Origin: CAYJBH01 sp964371365
GTDB taxonomy: Bacteria; Bacillota; Clostridia; Oscillospirales; Ruminococcaceae
Assembly: GCA_964371365.1 (NCBI GenBank)
Contig: CAYJMO010000001.1
Span: 3,064 to 67,063, forward strand
Reading direction: 5' to 3'
DNA: 64,000 bases
Position numbers and translations under genes: made by a program. The notes below the pieces were generated by a model that searched no databases, was not told the DNA's origin, and worked only from the letters and a program-made list of their open reading frames with translations. Positions 45,455-53,368 of this stretch are shown piece after piece; position 1 is the stretch's first letter; every line of letters starts with the position of its first letter.

Positions 45455-45472
45455 TTCCTCCCCTTTCCTATA

Positions 45473-45488
45473 TATAGTCCTTCAACTT
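45473..45488. repeat. Possible lone end of the palindromic element
   Basis: TATAGTCCTTCAACTT matches the terminal bases of copies A and B (TAGTCCTTCAACTT shared with A over 14 bases). It lies between spoIIIAG and spoIIIAF. No second end is seen, so it may be a remnant or chance. Confidence 0.4.
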
Positions 45489-45499
45489 GGCATTGTAAT

Positions 45500-45949
45500 C
45501 TACTCAAACACCACCTCACCCGCACCGTCGGTCAAAATTCCGACCGTTTCTATCACCGTTTCTCGCAAATCGGGTTGAACGTCTTCTATATATATAGTGC
45601 CGATATCAACACCATGTTCCCCCTGCGATAACTCTATCTCGATACCACCAACCGATATACCCTTTGACTCTAACGAGATGCGGATATTATCGCTTAATAG
45701 ATCGAGTGCGCCGTTTAAAATATTATCCTCCACCGTTACCGCCTCCACCTCCGGCAGACTGAATCCCTCCACCATCGCCGAGGTATCTATCTCTCTTATA
45801 GGCTTTATTATCGATATTAATGTAAAAAGCAGGACCACCCATCTGATGATAGGAGCAAAATTGTTCCTCGGCACAAGTGCCTCCACCACCGAGATAATGA
45901 GCATAAGTGCGCACATTACAACGGTCAGTTCCTTTAGAGCTTCAATCAT
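45500..45949 (-). CDS. spoIIIAF: Stage III sporulation protein AF
   Basis: 149 residues. Two N-terminal membrane helices (about 5-25 and 34-50) and a soluble C-terminal domain with GVDIGTIYIEDVQPDLRETV. Family match is by position and this pattern. Component of the SpoIIIA-SpoIIQ apparatus. Confidence 0.9.
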   Translation of the reverse strand: MIEALKELTVVMCALMLIISVVEALVPRNNFAPIIRWVVLLFTLISIIKPIREIDTSAMVEGFSLPEVEAVTVEDNILNGALDLLSDNIRISLESKGISVGGIEIELSQGEHGVDIGTIYIEDVQPDLRETVIETVGILTDGAGEVVFE

Positions 45950-45978
45950 ATTCTACCTTTTCATTTAAAAACACTATA

Positions 45979-47058
45979 CTAATTTATGACACCTCCCGAC
46001 AGCATAAAGGTCAGTATCGAAAGGGTCAACATCAGACAGAAGAGCACTATGCAGGAGAAAAAAATCTCCATACTGTGCGCCGCCGATCTTAGCAACTCGC
46101 ACGCCTTTTTGCTATTTGCAATCTCGGCGGCTACACCGCACAAGGAAAAGATCAATAGATAGGCGATGCACCGCATTAGGAGTGGAGCAAACATCAACAC
46201 AACCCCTAAAATGGCGGTTATACCTGCGGTGGTTTTGAGCGCAGTAACACCTCCTATAACCGTAGTTATCGCCTCCTGAATAGCGGAGCCGATTATCGGA
46301 ACACCTGCCGAAACGATGAACTTTCCGGTTCGCAGCGCGAGGTTGTCTGCGGCGGAAGCAATAAGGCTCTGCATACCGATAACAGCGGTAAAAACGCTTG
46401 CTGTGCCGAGCAGTATATATCTCGCCCCCTTTCGCACAATCTCCGCCATGCCGGAAAAATTGACGGTATTAACACATAGCGAGCAACTTTTAAGTGACAG
46501 ATATATGGCAACAAGGGGTAAAATCGCATTTACAATCAATTCACTGACAACAAATACAGCGCCGGAGAAAAAACCGGTTGCAGCCGCAGTGCCCACCTGA
46601 CCACCTGCGGCAAGAAGTGAAATAAACACCATCAAAAAGCTGTCGATCATTCTCTTACAATCATAAATAACCTCTGACAACTCACCCTGTATCGACAGGA
46701 TCGGAGTCAAAAGAACTAAAAAAACTACAATATTGATAACGGTATCCACAGGCCCGGATATGTCGGTGCCGTTTTTTATCTGCATCGGGACTACACTTTG
46801 CGCGAGTGTTGAGATAAAAAGTACCGCAATCACCGTAACAAGGAGGATAAATGGGCCGCTCATCTGGTCTGCAAGTCCATCTATGAATCCATTAAACAGA
46901 TCGTTTGGTGACATTGAGAGAATCTCGCCCGTTTCAAAGTCGATCTCTCTTTCTATCTCTTGCAAACCCTGCGTCACTGCCCCATCCTCATAGCCATTCG
47001 CCACAACGCTCGTCATAAGGGTTGAGACCATTATCAGTGTTATAAAAATTACTCTCAT
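45979..47058 (-). CDS. spoIIIAE: Stage III sporulation protein AE
   Basis: 359 residues with a signal-like start (MRVIFITLIMVSTLMTSVVA), then several membrane helices from about residue 75, and the family region AEIVRKGARYILLGTASVF. The longer upstream frame overlaps spoIIIAD, so the ATG at 47058 (12 bases past the spoIIIAD stop) is chosen. Polytopic channel component. Confidence 0.93.
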   Translation of the reverse strand: MRVIFITLIMVSTLMTSVVANGYEDGAVTQGLQEIEREIDFETGEILSMSPNDLFNGFIDGLADQMSGPFILLVTVIAVLFISTLAQSVVPMQIKNGTDISGPVDTVINIVVFLVLLTPILSIQGELSEVIYDCKRMIDSFLMVFISLLAAGGQVGTAAATGFFSGAVFVVSELIVNAILPLVAIYLSLKSCSLCVNTVNFSGMAEIVRKGARYILLGTASVFTAVIGMQSLIASAADNLALRTGKFIVSAGVPIIGSAIQEAITTVIGGVTALKTTAGITAILGVVLMFAPLLMRCIAYLLIFSLCGVAAEIANSKKACELLRSAAHSMEIFFSCIVLFCLMLTLSILTFMLSGGVIN

Positions 47059-47069
47059 CTTAAATTTTA

Positions 47070-47453
47070 CTACCTCAAAATATTCAACACCTCCTGCATA
47101 AGTTCTCCAAGCAGTGGTAGTGCGCTTATCACTATAGCAACCTTGCCGGACAGTATCGCTATAGAGGAAAGTGCGTTTTGCCCTGCATCGAGGCATACAT
47201 CGCTCGCAAGTCCCGACAGCACACATATCCCTACCGCCTTAACGACAATATCAAACGGGCCCTGTGAAATGAGCGAGGTTACTTCGCTCAGCGAGTCAAC
47301 CACCTGAGAGAGCATCGGGGTGATAAGGAGTAGCAACAACACCGAGGCACCTATCACCATCATCAATGCTATTGCGCTATCATATCTGCGAAGAACGACC
47401 GATAAAACCGCCGTGACGATTAAGAAAAGTGCAATCGAAAAAATGTTTTCCAT
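47070..47453 (-). CDS. spoIIIAD: Stage III sporulation protein AD
   Basis: 127 residues, hydrophobic. Starts MENIFSIALFLIVTAVLSV and contains LASDVCLDAGQNALSSIAILSGKVAIV (quoted in part), the family's conserved C-terminal membrane region. Order and length match spoIIIAD. Confidence 0.93.
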   Translation of the reverse strand: MENIFSIALFLIVTAVLSVVLRRYDSAIALMMVIGASVLLLLLITPMLSQVVDSLSEVTSLISQGPFDIVVKAVGICVLSGLASDVCLDAGQNALSSIAILSGKVAIVISALPLLGELMQEVLNILR

Positions 47454-47466
47454 AATATACCTGCCA

Positions 47467-47661
47467 TCAAAGGTCAAACAGGTCTTGAATTGTGTCAAAA
47501 AGCAAAGATATCTCGGTCAAAATCATCATCAAAACCACCACTAAACCGGCAAGTGTCGTCATTGTCGCCTGTTCCTCACGACCGCTACGGATAAGCAGTT
47601 GATTAAGGACAGAAACCACAATACCTATTGCCGCAATCCTAAAGATAAAGTTTATATCCAT
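47467..47661 (-). CDS. spoIIIAC: Stage III sporulation protein AC
   Basis: 64 residues, two membrane helices (MDINFIFRIAAIGIVVSVLN and MTTLAGLVVVLMMILTEI). Length and order match SpoIIIAC. The ATG at 47661 is chosen because upstream codons overlap spoIIIAB and lack similarity. Confidence 0.93.
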   Translation of the reverse strand: MDINFIFRIAAIGIVVSVLNQLLIRSGREEQATMTTLAGLVVVLMMILTEISLLFDTIQDLFDL

Positions 47662-47674
47662 CTTACGTCCTTTC

Positions 47675-48184
47675 CTAAAAGAGAATGACGGTGAGCACGA
47701 GCGAGGCATAGATACACATCCCTAAGCATACACGACGATTTTTCATCTCCCTCCCCGTAAAAATTTCAAGTTCACTTTTAAAGTAGCTAATGAAATATTC
47801 AAGTCGTGAACACTCCTCGTCTAAACTCCCCACACCGATATTTTTCAATGCATCACAAAACATCTCCCGTTGTCTTGTCGTCAATAATTTATTCAAGCCA
47901 TCAGATTGACCGATGCGGTCATCGAGTTCTGCTTTATAATCTACATTGCTGAAATTGTCAAGTTTTAGATCAAGACAAACCCGCTCTATTTTTTGAGCCT
48001 CCTCTAAAGTCTCCACAACACTACTGCGACGATAATAAAAGTTGTTATGGATAAACGAAAATAAATCGACCACTTCGGTCAATATTGTCAATTTTCGACC
48101 AGACTGGTCAATGAAAAATTTTGCAACTAAAAATCCGCATAGTATAATCGATGTCGCTCCAACAATTTTAATGGTCAGTTCCAT
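47675..48184 (-). CDS. spoIIIAB: Stage III sporulation protein AB
   Basis: 169 residues with a helix at each end and a GspF-like central region (ERVCLDLKLDNFSN, DALKNIGVGSLDEECSRLEY). It overlaps spoIIIAA by 10 bases. One exact (47907) and two near copies (48067, 48096) of the TGACC-N5-GGTCA palindrome lie inside. Confidence 0.92.
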   Translation of the reverse strand: MELTIKIVGATSIILCGFLVAKFFIDQSGRKLTILTEVVDLFSFIHNNFYYRRSSVVETLEEAQKIERVCLDLKLDNFSNVDYKAELDDRIGQSDGLNKLLTTRQREMFCDALKNIGVGSLDEECSRLEYFISYFKSELEIFTGREMKNRRVCLGMCIYASLVLTVILF

Positions 48185-49074
48185 CGTACAACCTCCCTTA
48201 TTTCGCCGGGCTTTTTTGCACTGTTTAATATCGCAATATCAGTGAAAACCCCACCATCCAACAGTGTTGCAAGCACTCTGCGAGTTTTTAATGTTGCTAT
48301 GCTGTCCGCATGTGCTGTCAACACAAGATTGACACCCGCGTTGCTTGCCGAGAGTATCGCCTCGACATCGTCGCTGTCCCCCACCTCATCACATATTATC
48401 ACATCCGGTGCAAGACTTTTTATTGCACTGACCATTCCCTCGCCACGTGGATATCCGCTCAGCACGTCACAACAGCTGAAAAATCTCTCGGTGTCCGGTG
48501 CGATCTCTCTTCTTGTATCAACAATGCTAACCTGTTTATTTTTGTCGGATAGATGTTTTGCAATACTCTTTAGGATGGTCGTCTTGCCGCTCCGTGGCAC
48601 ACCGACAATTAAAAGCGAGAACATCGGTCGGGATAATACATCACCGAGCATCTCGACCTCGGGAAGTTTTCGATGTTTTGCAATTCTTATATTAAGGGAA
48701 GATATTTCTTTAATATCGGATATGACACCGTCCTCCACCACCGCAACGCCGGCGACGCCGACTCGGTGACCGCCCTGCATTGTTATGTAACCTTTTACAA
48801 GTTCGCTCTGTCTTGAGTGGATTGCACGACCTGAAATACAAAGCAACACCTCCCTTATCATCTCAGAGCTTATACTTTTTGCAGAATCGGGATCACATAC
48901 CGCTTGACCAATGCGGTCAATGTAATAGTTTTTATCCGGTGTTGCAATCATCAAGGGTTTACCTACCCGAAGACGTATTTCAACCACCCTTTCTTTCAAC
49001 ATGTTCGGCACTCCGGCAAGACTTGATGAAACAATGGGTGGTAGGTTGTCGATGACATTCATATATTCCTTCAT
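48175..49074 (-). CDS. spoIIIAA: Stage III sporulation protein AA (AAA ATPase)
   Basis: The secretion-type ATPase of the SpoIIIA complex. About 299 residues; P-loop VGVPRSGKTTIL, Walker B DVIICDEVGD and the arginine-bearing LTAHADSIATLKTRRV region. The ATG at 49074 has AGGA 7 bases upstream. A candidate SigE-type promoter lies about 90 bases upstream (49164-49191). Confidence 0.95.
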   Translation of the reverse strand: MKEYMNVIDNLPPIVSSSLAGVPNMLKERVVEIRLRVGKPLMIATPDKNYYIDRIGQAVCDPDSAKSISSEMIREVLLCISGRAIHSRQSELVKGYITMQGGHRVGVAGVAVVEDGVISDIKEISSLNIRIAKHRKLPEVEMLGDVLSRPMFSLLIVGVPRSGKTTILKSIAKHLSDKNKQVSIVDTRREIAPDTERFFSCCDVLSGYPRGEGMVSAIKSLAPDVIICDEVGDSDDVEAILSASNAGVNLVLTAHADSIATLKTRRVLATLLDGGVFTDIAILNSAKKPGEIREVVRWN

Positions 49075-49163
49075 AATATTATCCTTTTTGTTTAAGATCA
49101 TGGGTGTTTTTTAAAAAATATATTTGTTGATACATATTGTTTAGAACCTTTTTACAAAAGAAT

Positions 49164-49191
49164 CCATTATGTTTATACATGATATATATTC
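49164..49191 (-). promoter_or_regulatory. Candidate SigE-type promoter for spoIIIA
   Basis: On the minus strand: -35-like GAATATA, 13-base spacer, -10-like CATAATGG, resembling the mother-cell SigE consensus (KMATATT, CATACA-T). spoIIIA is a SigE target in Bacillus. Only moderate match. Confidence 0.4.
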
Positions 49192-49222
49192 TGACAGATT
49201 ATTTACAATAATTAATTTTAAC

Positions 49223-49251
49223 TTGAAATGACAACACATCTGTGTTATAAT
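49223..49251 (+). promoter_or_regulatory. SigA-type promoter for the SGNH protein gene
   Basis: -35 TTGAAA, 17-base spacer, -10 TATAAT, 30 bases before the GTG start. One of the best promoter matches in the window. Confidence 0.75.
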
Positions 49252-49280
49252 TACAAAAATATTACGTCCATGGAGGTATT

Positions 49281-51188
49281 GTGAAAAAACAATCAAGTAC
49301 AGGGTTTTTGGATAAAATTAAAGGATTTTTTTCCAACCTTAAAAATGAGTTTATGATGTTAAGCACGGCTCAAAAGATAGTCATTTCAGCCGTTTCCGGA
49401 ATTCTATTGGTCTCTATCGTCGGCGGATTAATTGTTATTGCGGTATTTTCCGGCGACAGTGTACCGGTCGATAGTGAGTCTCCCGATTCAACGGATAGCG
49501 AAGGGATTACTGAACCGGATATGGTGCCCTATGATCCGGAAGAGTTCGCCATCGAACAGGAAAACCCCTCCATCCTATCGGAAACCGAGGCGGCGGACGA
49601 GGATTATCTGCTCAACAGTATGTTTATAGGCGACTCCAATACTGTAGGATTTTCATCAAACGGATTTTTGCCACTTGAAAATGTTGTCGGTATTGAGGGA
49701 ATGGGCATTCAATCGGTTGCCTCCCATCGAGGTGTCTACTATTTAGGTTCCGATACTGCTCAGACTATCCCCTACGCAATTGCTGCACAACAGCCCCACC
49801 GAATATTTATAAACTTTGGAACAAACAACCTTGTCGGTGTAACAACAGAGCAGTTTATTGCAAACTATGAAAAGGCGATTGCCGCCATTCTTGAGGCATG
49901 GGAATACTGCGATATCATTGTTACAACCATCCCACCGGTCACTCAACAGGCAAATAACACTAACTCTAATGTAAGCCAAAAGGTCATCGACCAATTTAAC
50001 TTAGCGCTGGTCGATATGGTGGAGGAAAACGGCTGGATGCTCCTCAACACCACGACACTATTAAAGGATGAGGACGGCTTCCTTAAATCACAGTATGCCG
50101 CCTCGGACGGCTACCACCTTGTAGCGGCGGCACATGAGGCAATACTTGAATTTGCAAATACACATGTGTATGAAACTGAGGATAGAAGACCTCAACCGTT
50201 GCAAACTCAACCCACTCGTCGCAATCCCCCTGAACCGGAAGTAGAGGAAGATGACGAATCTGAATCCGAGAGCGAGTCAACGGCAGCCGGTATTGCAACT
50301 GCTGGCGAGATTGAACGATTAAAACTCGCAGTCTCAAATGGTAAAAAGAAGCTTGCGGAGTCCACTCCGAGCCCTGCCGGTGACGGTAGCGACCTAACAG
50401 CCGCAGTAATAGCCGCATCCTGGGTTCCACAGACGGTATATGATGCACTTAATGCCGCAATAGCCACGGGAGAACAGTTGATAGCAAGCGCATCCACCGC
50501 ACAGGCGACAGCGGTAATCACCGCAGAGGCAACCATCAACTCTCAGATATCACTCTATCAGCAGAGCAAAAAGACAGAGGCTACGGTGAGTGCGGAGCTG
50601 GTGGCGAAGAGTGCGTTACAAACCTCAATAAATAACGCAAACTCAACACTTGGAACTGCAACCAGTACGACTGTTACCGACGCTACACAGTTGGAAAACG
50701 GGAAAAACTTTATTAGTGCAACATTTTATGACGCACTTTCTAAAGCGAAAACTGATGCAGAGGCTGTTATTGCAAACGATGCCTCAACACTTGATCAAAT
50801 AAATGCCGCAAAGACTGCGGTAGACACTGCGATAAGCAACTTTACAAATAATGACTTTTTAGGAACAAAACCTGTAACGGTAGTCGTAGACAAATCGGCT
50901 TTAAGTAGTGCAATTTCTGCAGCGCAAAGCTTGGCTAACTCTACTTCCCCATCCGCTGATGGAACCGATATTGCCACTGATGTATACTGGGCAACACAAG
51001 CAAATATAGATGCATACAGAGCTGCAATTAGCACTGCGGAAGCGGTTAACAATAATGCTAATGCAACCCAAAGTGAAGTTGACAATGCTACTTCCACACT
51101 GAGTTCAGCATCTATTGCCGGTAGAGCATTAGGAACTAAACAACCTGAAACTGAAGGCGATGGCGGCAATGAGGAGAACGGTGGCTAA
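49281..51188 (+). CDS. Membrane-anchored SGNH hydrolase with FIVAR-like repeats
   Basis: 635 residues. A basic cytosolic start, one membrane helix (about 33-55, IVISAVSGILLVSIVGGLIVIAV), then an SGNH/GDSL esterase domain (about 110-300): block I FIGDSNTVGF with the Ser, INFGTNN as block III, and the Asp/His pair in ASDGYHLV. An acidic Pro/Glu/Ser linker leads to three repeats of about 75-85 residues (from about 350, each with LxxAI..A and AxTAxxxAISNF-like features), like FIVAR modules that bind surface polymers. Probably acts on wall or exopolysaccharide. Starts at a GTG with GGAGG 5 bases upstream. Divergent from spoIIIAA. Confidence 0.82.
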   Translation: MKKQSSTGFLDKIKGFFSNLKNEFMMLSTAQKIVISAVSGILLVSIVGGLIVIAVFSGDSVPVDSESPDSTDSEGITEPDMVPYDPEEFAIEQENPSILSETEAADEDYLLNSMFIGDSNTVGFSSNGFLPLENVVGIEGMGIQSVASHRGVYYLGSDTAQTIPYAIAAQQPHRIFINFGTNNLVGVTTEQFIANYEKAIAAILEAWEYCDIIVTTIPPVTQQANNTNSNVSQKVIDQFNLALVDMVEENGWMLLNTTTLLKDEDGFLKSQYAASDGYHLVAAAHEAILEFANTHVYETEDRRPQPLQTQPTRRNPPEPEVEEDDESESESESTAAGIATAGEIERLKLAVSNGKKKLAESTPSPAGDGSDLTAAVIAASWVPQTVYDALNAAIATGEQLIASASTAQATAVITAEATINSQISLYQQSKKTEATVSAELVAKSALQTSINNANSTLGTATSTTVTDATQLENGKNFISATFYDALSKAKTDAEAVIANDASTLDQINAAKTAVDTAISNFTNNDFLGTKPVTVVVDKSALSSAISAAQSLANSTSPSADGTDIATDVYWATQANIDAYRAAISTAEAVNNNANATQSEVDNATSTLSSASIAGRALGTKQPETEGDGGNEENGG

Positions 51189-51241
51189 GCGATATATACC
51201 ACGTTGATTAATTTATCCTATTTACACCAATAATAATTTGA

Positions 51242-51353
51242 AGTTAAACCACTTTGAAATAAGTACAATAAGACGTTATTAATATTTCGTAGAGAATATA
51301 CCCTCAATCGAAATGATAACAACTTTGAGTATGTATTTTGAAGTGGTTTAACT
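51242..51353. repeat. Long nested inverted repeat downstream of the SGNH gene
   Basis: Outer arms of 20 bases (51242-51261 and 51334-51353) match with 2 mismatches (AGTTAAACCACTT core). Within, GTTATTAATATTTCG and CGAAATGATAAC pair again. It resembles a small MITE-like palindrome or an extended hairpin ending the SGNH transcript. Confidence 0.6.
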
Positions 51354-51407
51354 ATACTCATATTCTAAAAAGATACAGCACATTATACACCACAAAATAT
51401 GACACTA

Positions 51408-51436
51408 AATTTTATTGTTATCATAACAATAAAATT
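51408..51436. repeat. 29-base AT-rich palindrome
   Basis: AATTTTATTGTTAT, a central C, and ATAACAATAAAATT: two 14-base arms that match fully. No T run follows on either strand, so it is not a plain terminator; an operator or protein-binding site is possible. Confidence 0.6.
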
Positions 51437-51566
51437 ACCTCCATCCCCCTACAATCCAATACAATCATTTTCACAAACAAAATATATAATTAAATTTATC
51501 AATCGAAATGAAAAAAACGGACTTGAACGTATAAAAACACCTATATAATCTGTATATTTCACTGAT

Positions 51567-51581
51567 TGACCACAGAGGTCA
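51567..51581. repeat. Intergenic copy of the TGACC-N5-GGTCA palindrome
   Basis: TTGACCACAGAGGTCAA including flanking T and A. The only exact copy outside genes, showing that the motif is not just a coding preference. Confidence 0.85.
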
Positions 51582-51704
51582 ACAACAGTAAACGTGATTG
51601 ATGACTCATTAATGCAGTTATTACACCGTTTTATCCTGTCAATAAAAGTTATCATATGATATTTTTGTAACATCATTATATAAAAATACAACATCATTTT
51701 AATA

Positions 51705-51747
51705 ATACACCTACGATATAACCATGTCGGTCAGCTCGTAGGTGTAT
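51705..51747 (-). terminator. Hairpin after the RNase M5-like gene
   Basis: ATACACCTACGA and TCGTAGGTGTAT form a 12-bp stem around a 19-base loop, 20 bases after the RNase M5-like stop. On the minus strand TATTAAAA follows, so the U-run is weak. The loop holds a degenerate copy of the TGACC palindrome (TAACC-ATGTC-GGTCA). Confidence 0.5.
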
Positions 51748-51767
51748 CATCAAGAAAAAATATTATA

Positions 51768-52355
51768 TCATTTTGTGCTGTTTTCGGCAAAATCCTCCAG
51801 CTGTTCAAGGGTAATTAATGATGGCAGTATCTTTATCATTGCGCCGGTCGAGAGCCTTGTGGGCAGTCCGAGATGGGTTAGCAGTGCCCTGCGTTTTTTC
51901 GCACTCTCCTGCGTTCCACTTAATCCAAGTCGATAGAACAATGCGTGGTTAAACTTGTTTTCACTTTTTTCACGTGTGGTTGATGCCGATATTATCAAGT
52001 TTTTTAGTAACTCTTTATCGGTGCCCTCTACGCCGAGCATCTGTGATTTTGATGGAGTGCGCTTTCTTTTCTCCTTGCCGGAAATTTCCGGAATGTAGGC
52101 ATGTTTTACCTGCTCCGGTGGCAACATCTGCGCTACAAAGGCACGAATTTTAAAACCGGAAGTGTCGCTGTCGGTCATGATAATAACGCCTTGACGGGCC
52201 GCAAGCTGTCGAATCAGCGTCTGCAACTCTTTGTCATTAAACACCCCAAAACCATTTGTGGCAACAATCTGACCATCAATAATTTCCGACAAAGCCACCA
52301 CGTCATAGTGGCCTTCCACTACGACAGCCTCTTTGATTAATATTTTATCCATCAT
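51768..52355 (-). CDS. Ribonuclease M5-like toprim protein (DUF4093 type)
   Basis: 195 residues. The toprim domain (about 8-100) has Glu in VVVEGHYD and the acidic pair in MTDSDTSGFK. KRTPSKSQMLGVEG and LTHLGLPTRLSTGAMIKILP mark the C-terminal DUF4093-type region. RNase M5 matures 5S rRNA; the C-terminal differs from Bacillus RnmV, so the function is likely but not proven. It overlaps the holA stop. Confidence 0.82.
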   Translation of the reverse strand: MMDKILIKEAVVVEGHYDVVALSEIIDGQIVATNGFGVFNDKELQTLIRQLAARQGVIIMTDSDTSGFKIRAFVAQMLPPEQVKHAYIPEISGKEKRKRTPSKSQMLGVEGTDKELLKNLIISASTTREKSENKFNHALFYRLGLSGTQESAKKRRALLTHLGLPTRLSTGAMIKILPSLITLEQLEDFAENSTK

Positions 52356-53353
52356 CGCGCCCCGATAATGTCACTAACTCCGATTAAATAACGATAGAGT
52401 GTCGTATCACGCTCAGCAGAGGTCGATTTTAGCTTTATATCCGCTTCAAGTAAAAGCCGCATGATATGAGATTTTTTTTCCCCATTTAATCGAGCCCCTG
52501 TTTCATCTGCCTTTTTTAGACGATAGTCACTTCCTTTATAGCCGAGTTCCTTAAAGACTTCTGAATATTTTTTTCCGGCAGTATTTCCGACACCGACGGC
52601 ATAAATATCAAAGAATGATCCGGATATCGCCGCAAGAATTGCAATAGGCTCGTGCCCCTGCTCCAATAATATATTCAATCGAGAAAAACACTCGCGTGAG
52701 TTACCGGTAATCAAAAGGTTGACAAGCGAAAAAATGTCGGCGGATAATACGGTTGTCGATATTGTCTCAACGTCTTTCAAGGTGATTATTTCATAATCAC
52801 CGAATGCGGCCGCCTTCTCTATCTCCTTTTCCAAAAGAATAATGTCTTTATCAAACTTACTTATAAGCAGGTCAACCGCCTGTGGTTCAATTTTACAATT
52901 AAGCGAATCGGCGGTTGCACGGATGAATTTTTTTATCCCCTCCCCTTTTAGTGACTCAAGGTGCTTGTTGACCCCTATGGTCAAAAACAATTTCTTGATG
53001 GCCTTAGCCTGCTTTGCGTCCGCAGAAAATCTGTCGGCATAGAGCAAGAAAACAATTACTCTACACCCTTCGGCGGTTTCAATTGCAGAGCAAAGTTCAT
53101 TAAAATCCTGCTCATTAATTTTTGCGATGTCATCAATTCGAAGTAAAATTATTCGTTTTTCCGCAAAAAAACTCATCGTTCCAAGCGCGGTTAAAAACTC
53201 CCCTATGTCTAATTCCTGTTGTTCAAACTGTTCAATTTCACAATCTTTATACTTTGCAATGAACTCCAGCTGAGCAAGTCGCAAAAGTGACAAATCCTGT
53301 GAGGAGTAAAGTACAAAATCCTCATTATGTTCCTTTGATAACAGTCGTGACAT
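52352..53353 (-). CDS. holA: DNA polymerase III delta subunit
   Basis: Clamp-loader wrench subunit. 333 residues; motifs FAEKRIILLRIDDIAKIN, LFLTIGVNKHLESLKGEGIKKFI and LDADIFSLVNLLITGN-like segment (SADIFSLVNLL) match YqeN/HolA. It lies directly after comEC in transcription order, as in many Firmicutes. An exact TGACC palindrome lies at 52969. Confidence 0.92.
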   Translation of the reverse strand: MSRLLSKEHNEDFVLYSSQDLSLLRLAQLEFIAKYKDCEIEQFEQQELDIGEFLTALGTMSFFAEKRIILLRIDDIAKINEQDFNELCSAIETAEGCRVIVFLLYADRFSADAKQAKAIKKLFLTIGVNKHLESLKGEGIKKFIRATADSLNCKIEPQAVDLLISKFDKDIILLEKEIEKAAAFGDYEIITLKDVETISTTVLSADIFSLVNLLITGNSRECFSRLNILLEQGHEPIAILAAISGSFFDIYAVGVGNTAGKKYSEVFKELGYKGSDYRLKKADETGARLNGEKKSHIMRLLLEADIKLKSTSAERDTTLYRYLIGVSDIIGAR

Positions 53354-53368
53354 AGTGCTCCTTATATT

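Larger units (their letters stand above)
51189..51767. other. Non-coding 580-base stretch with several palindromes
   Basis: AT-rich with no supportable gene: frames here are short and lack ribosome sites. It contains a nested hairpin (51242-51353), a 29-base near-perfect palindrome (51408-51436), one exact TGACC-N5-GGTCA site (51567-51581) and a terminator-like hairpin (51705-51747). Confidence 0.7.

Noticed and set aside
49219..49245. TAACTTGAAATGACAACACATC as a third copy of the long palindromic element
   Set aside because: Only short similarity; explained better as a TTGAAA-17-TATAAT promoter.
51449..51697. 82-codon open frame in the intergenic stretch
   Set aside because: AT-rich composition, no ribosome site, and it runs through palindromic sequence.
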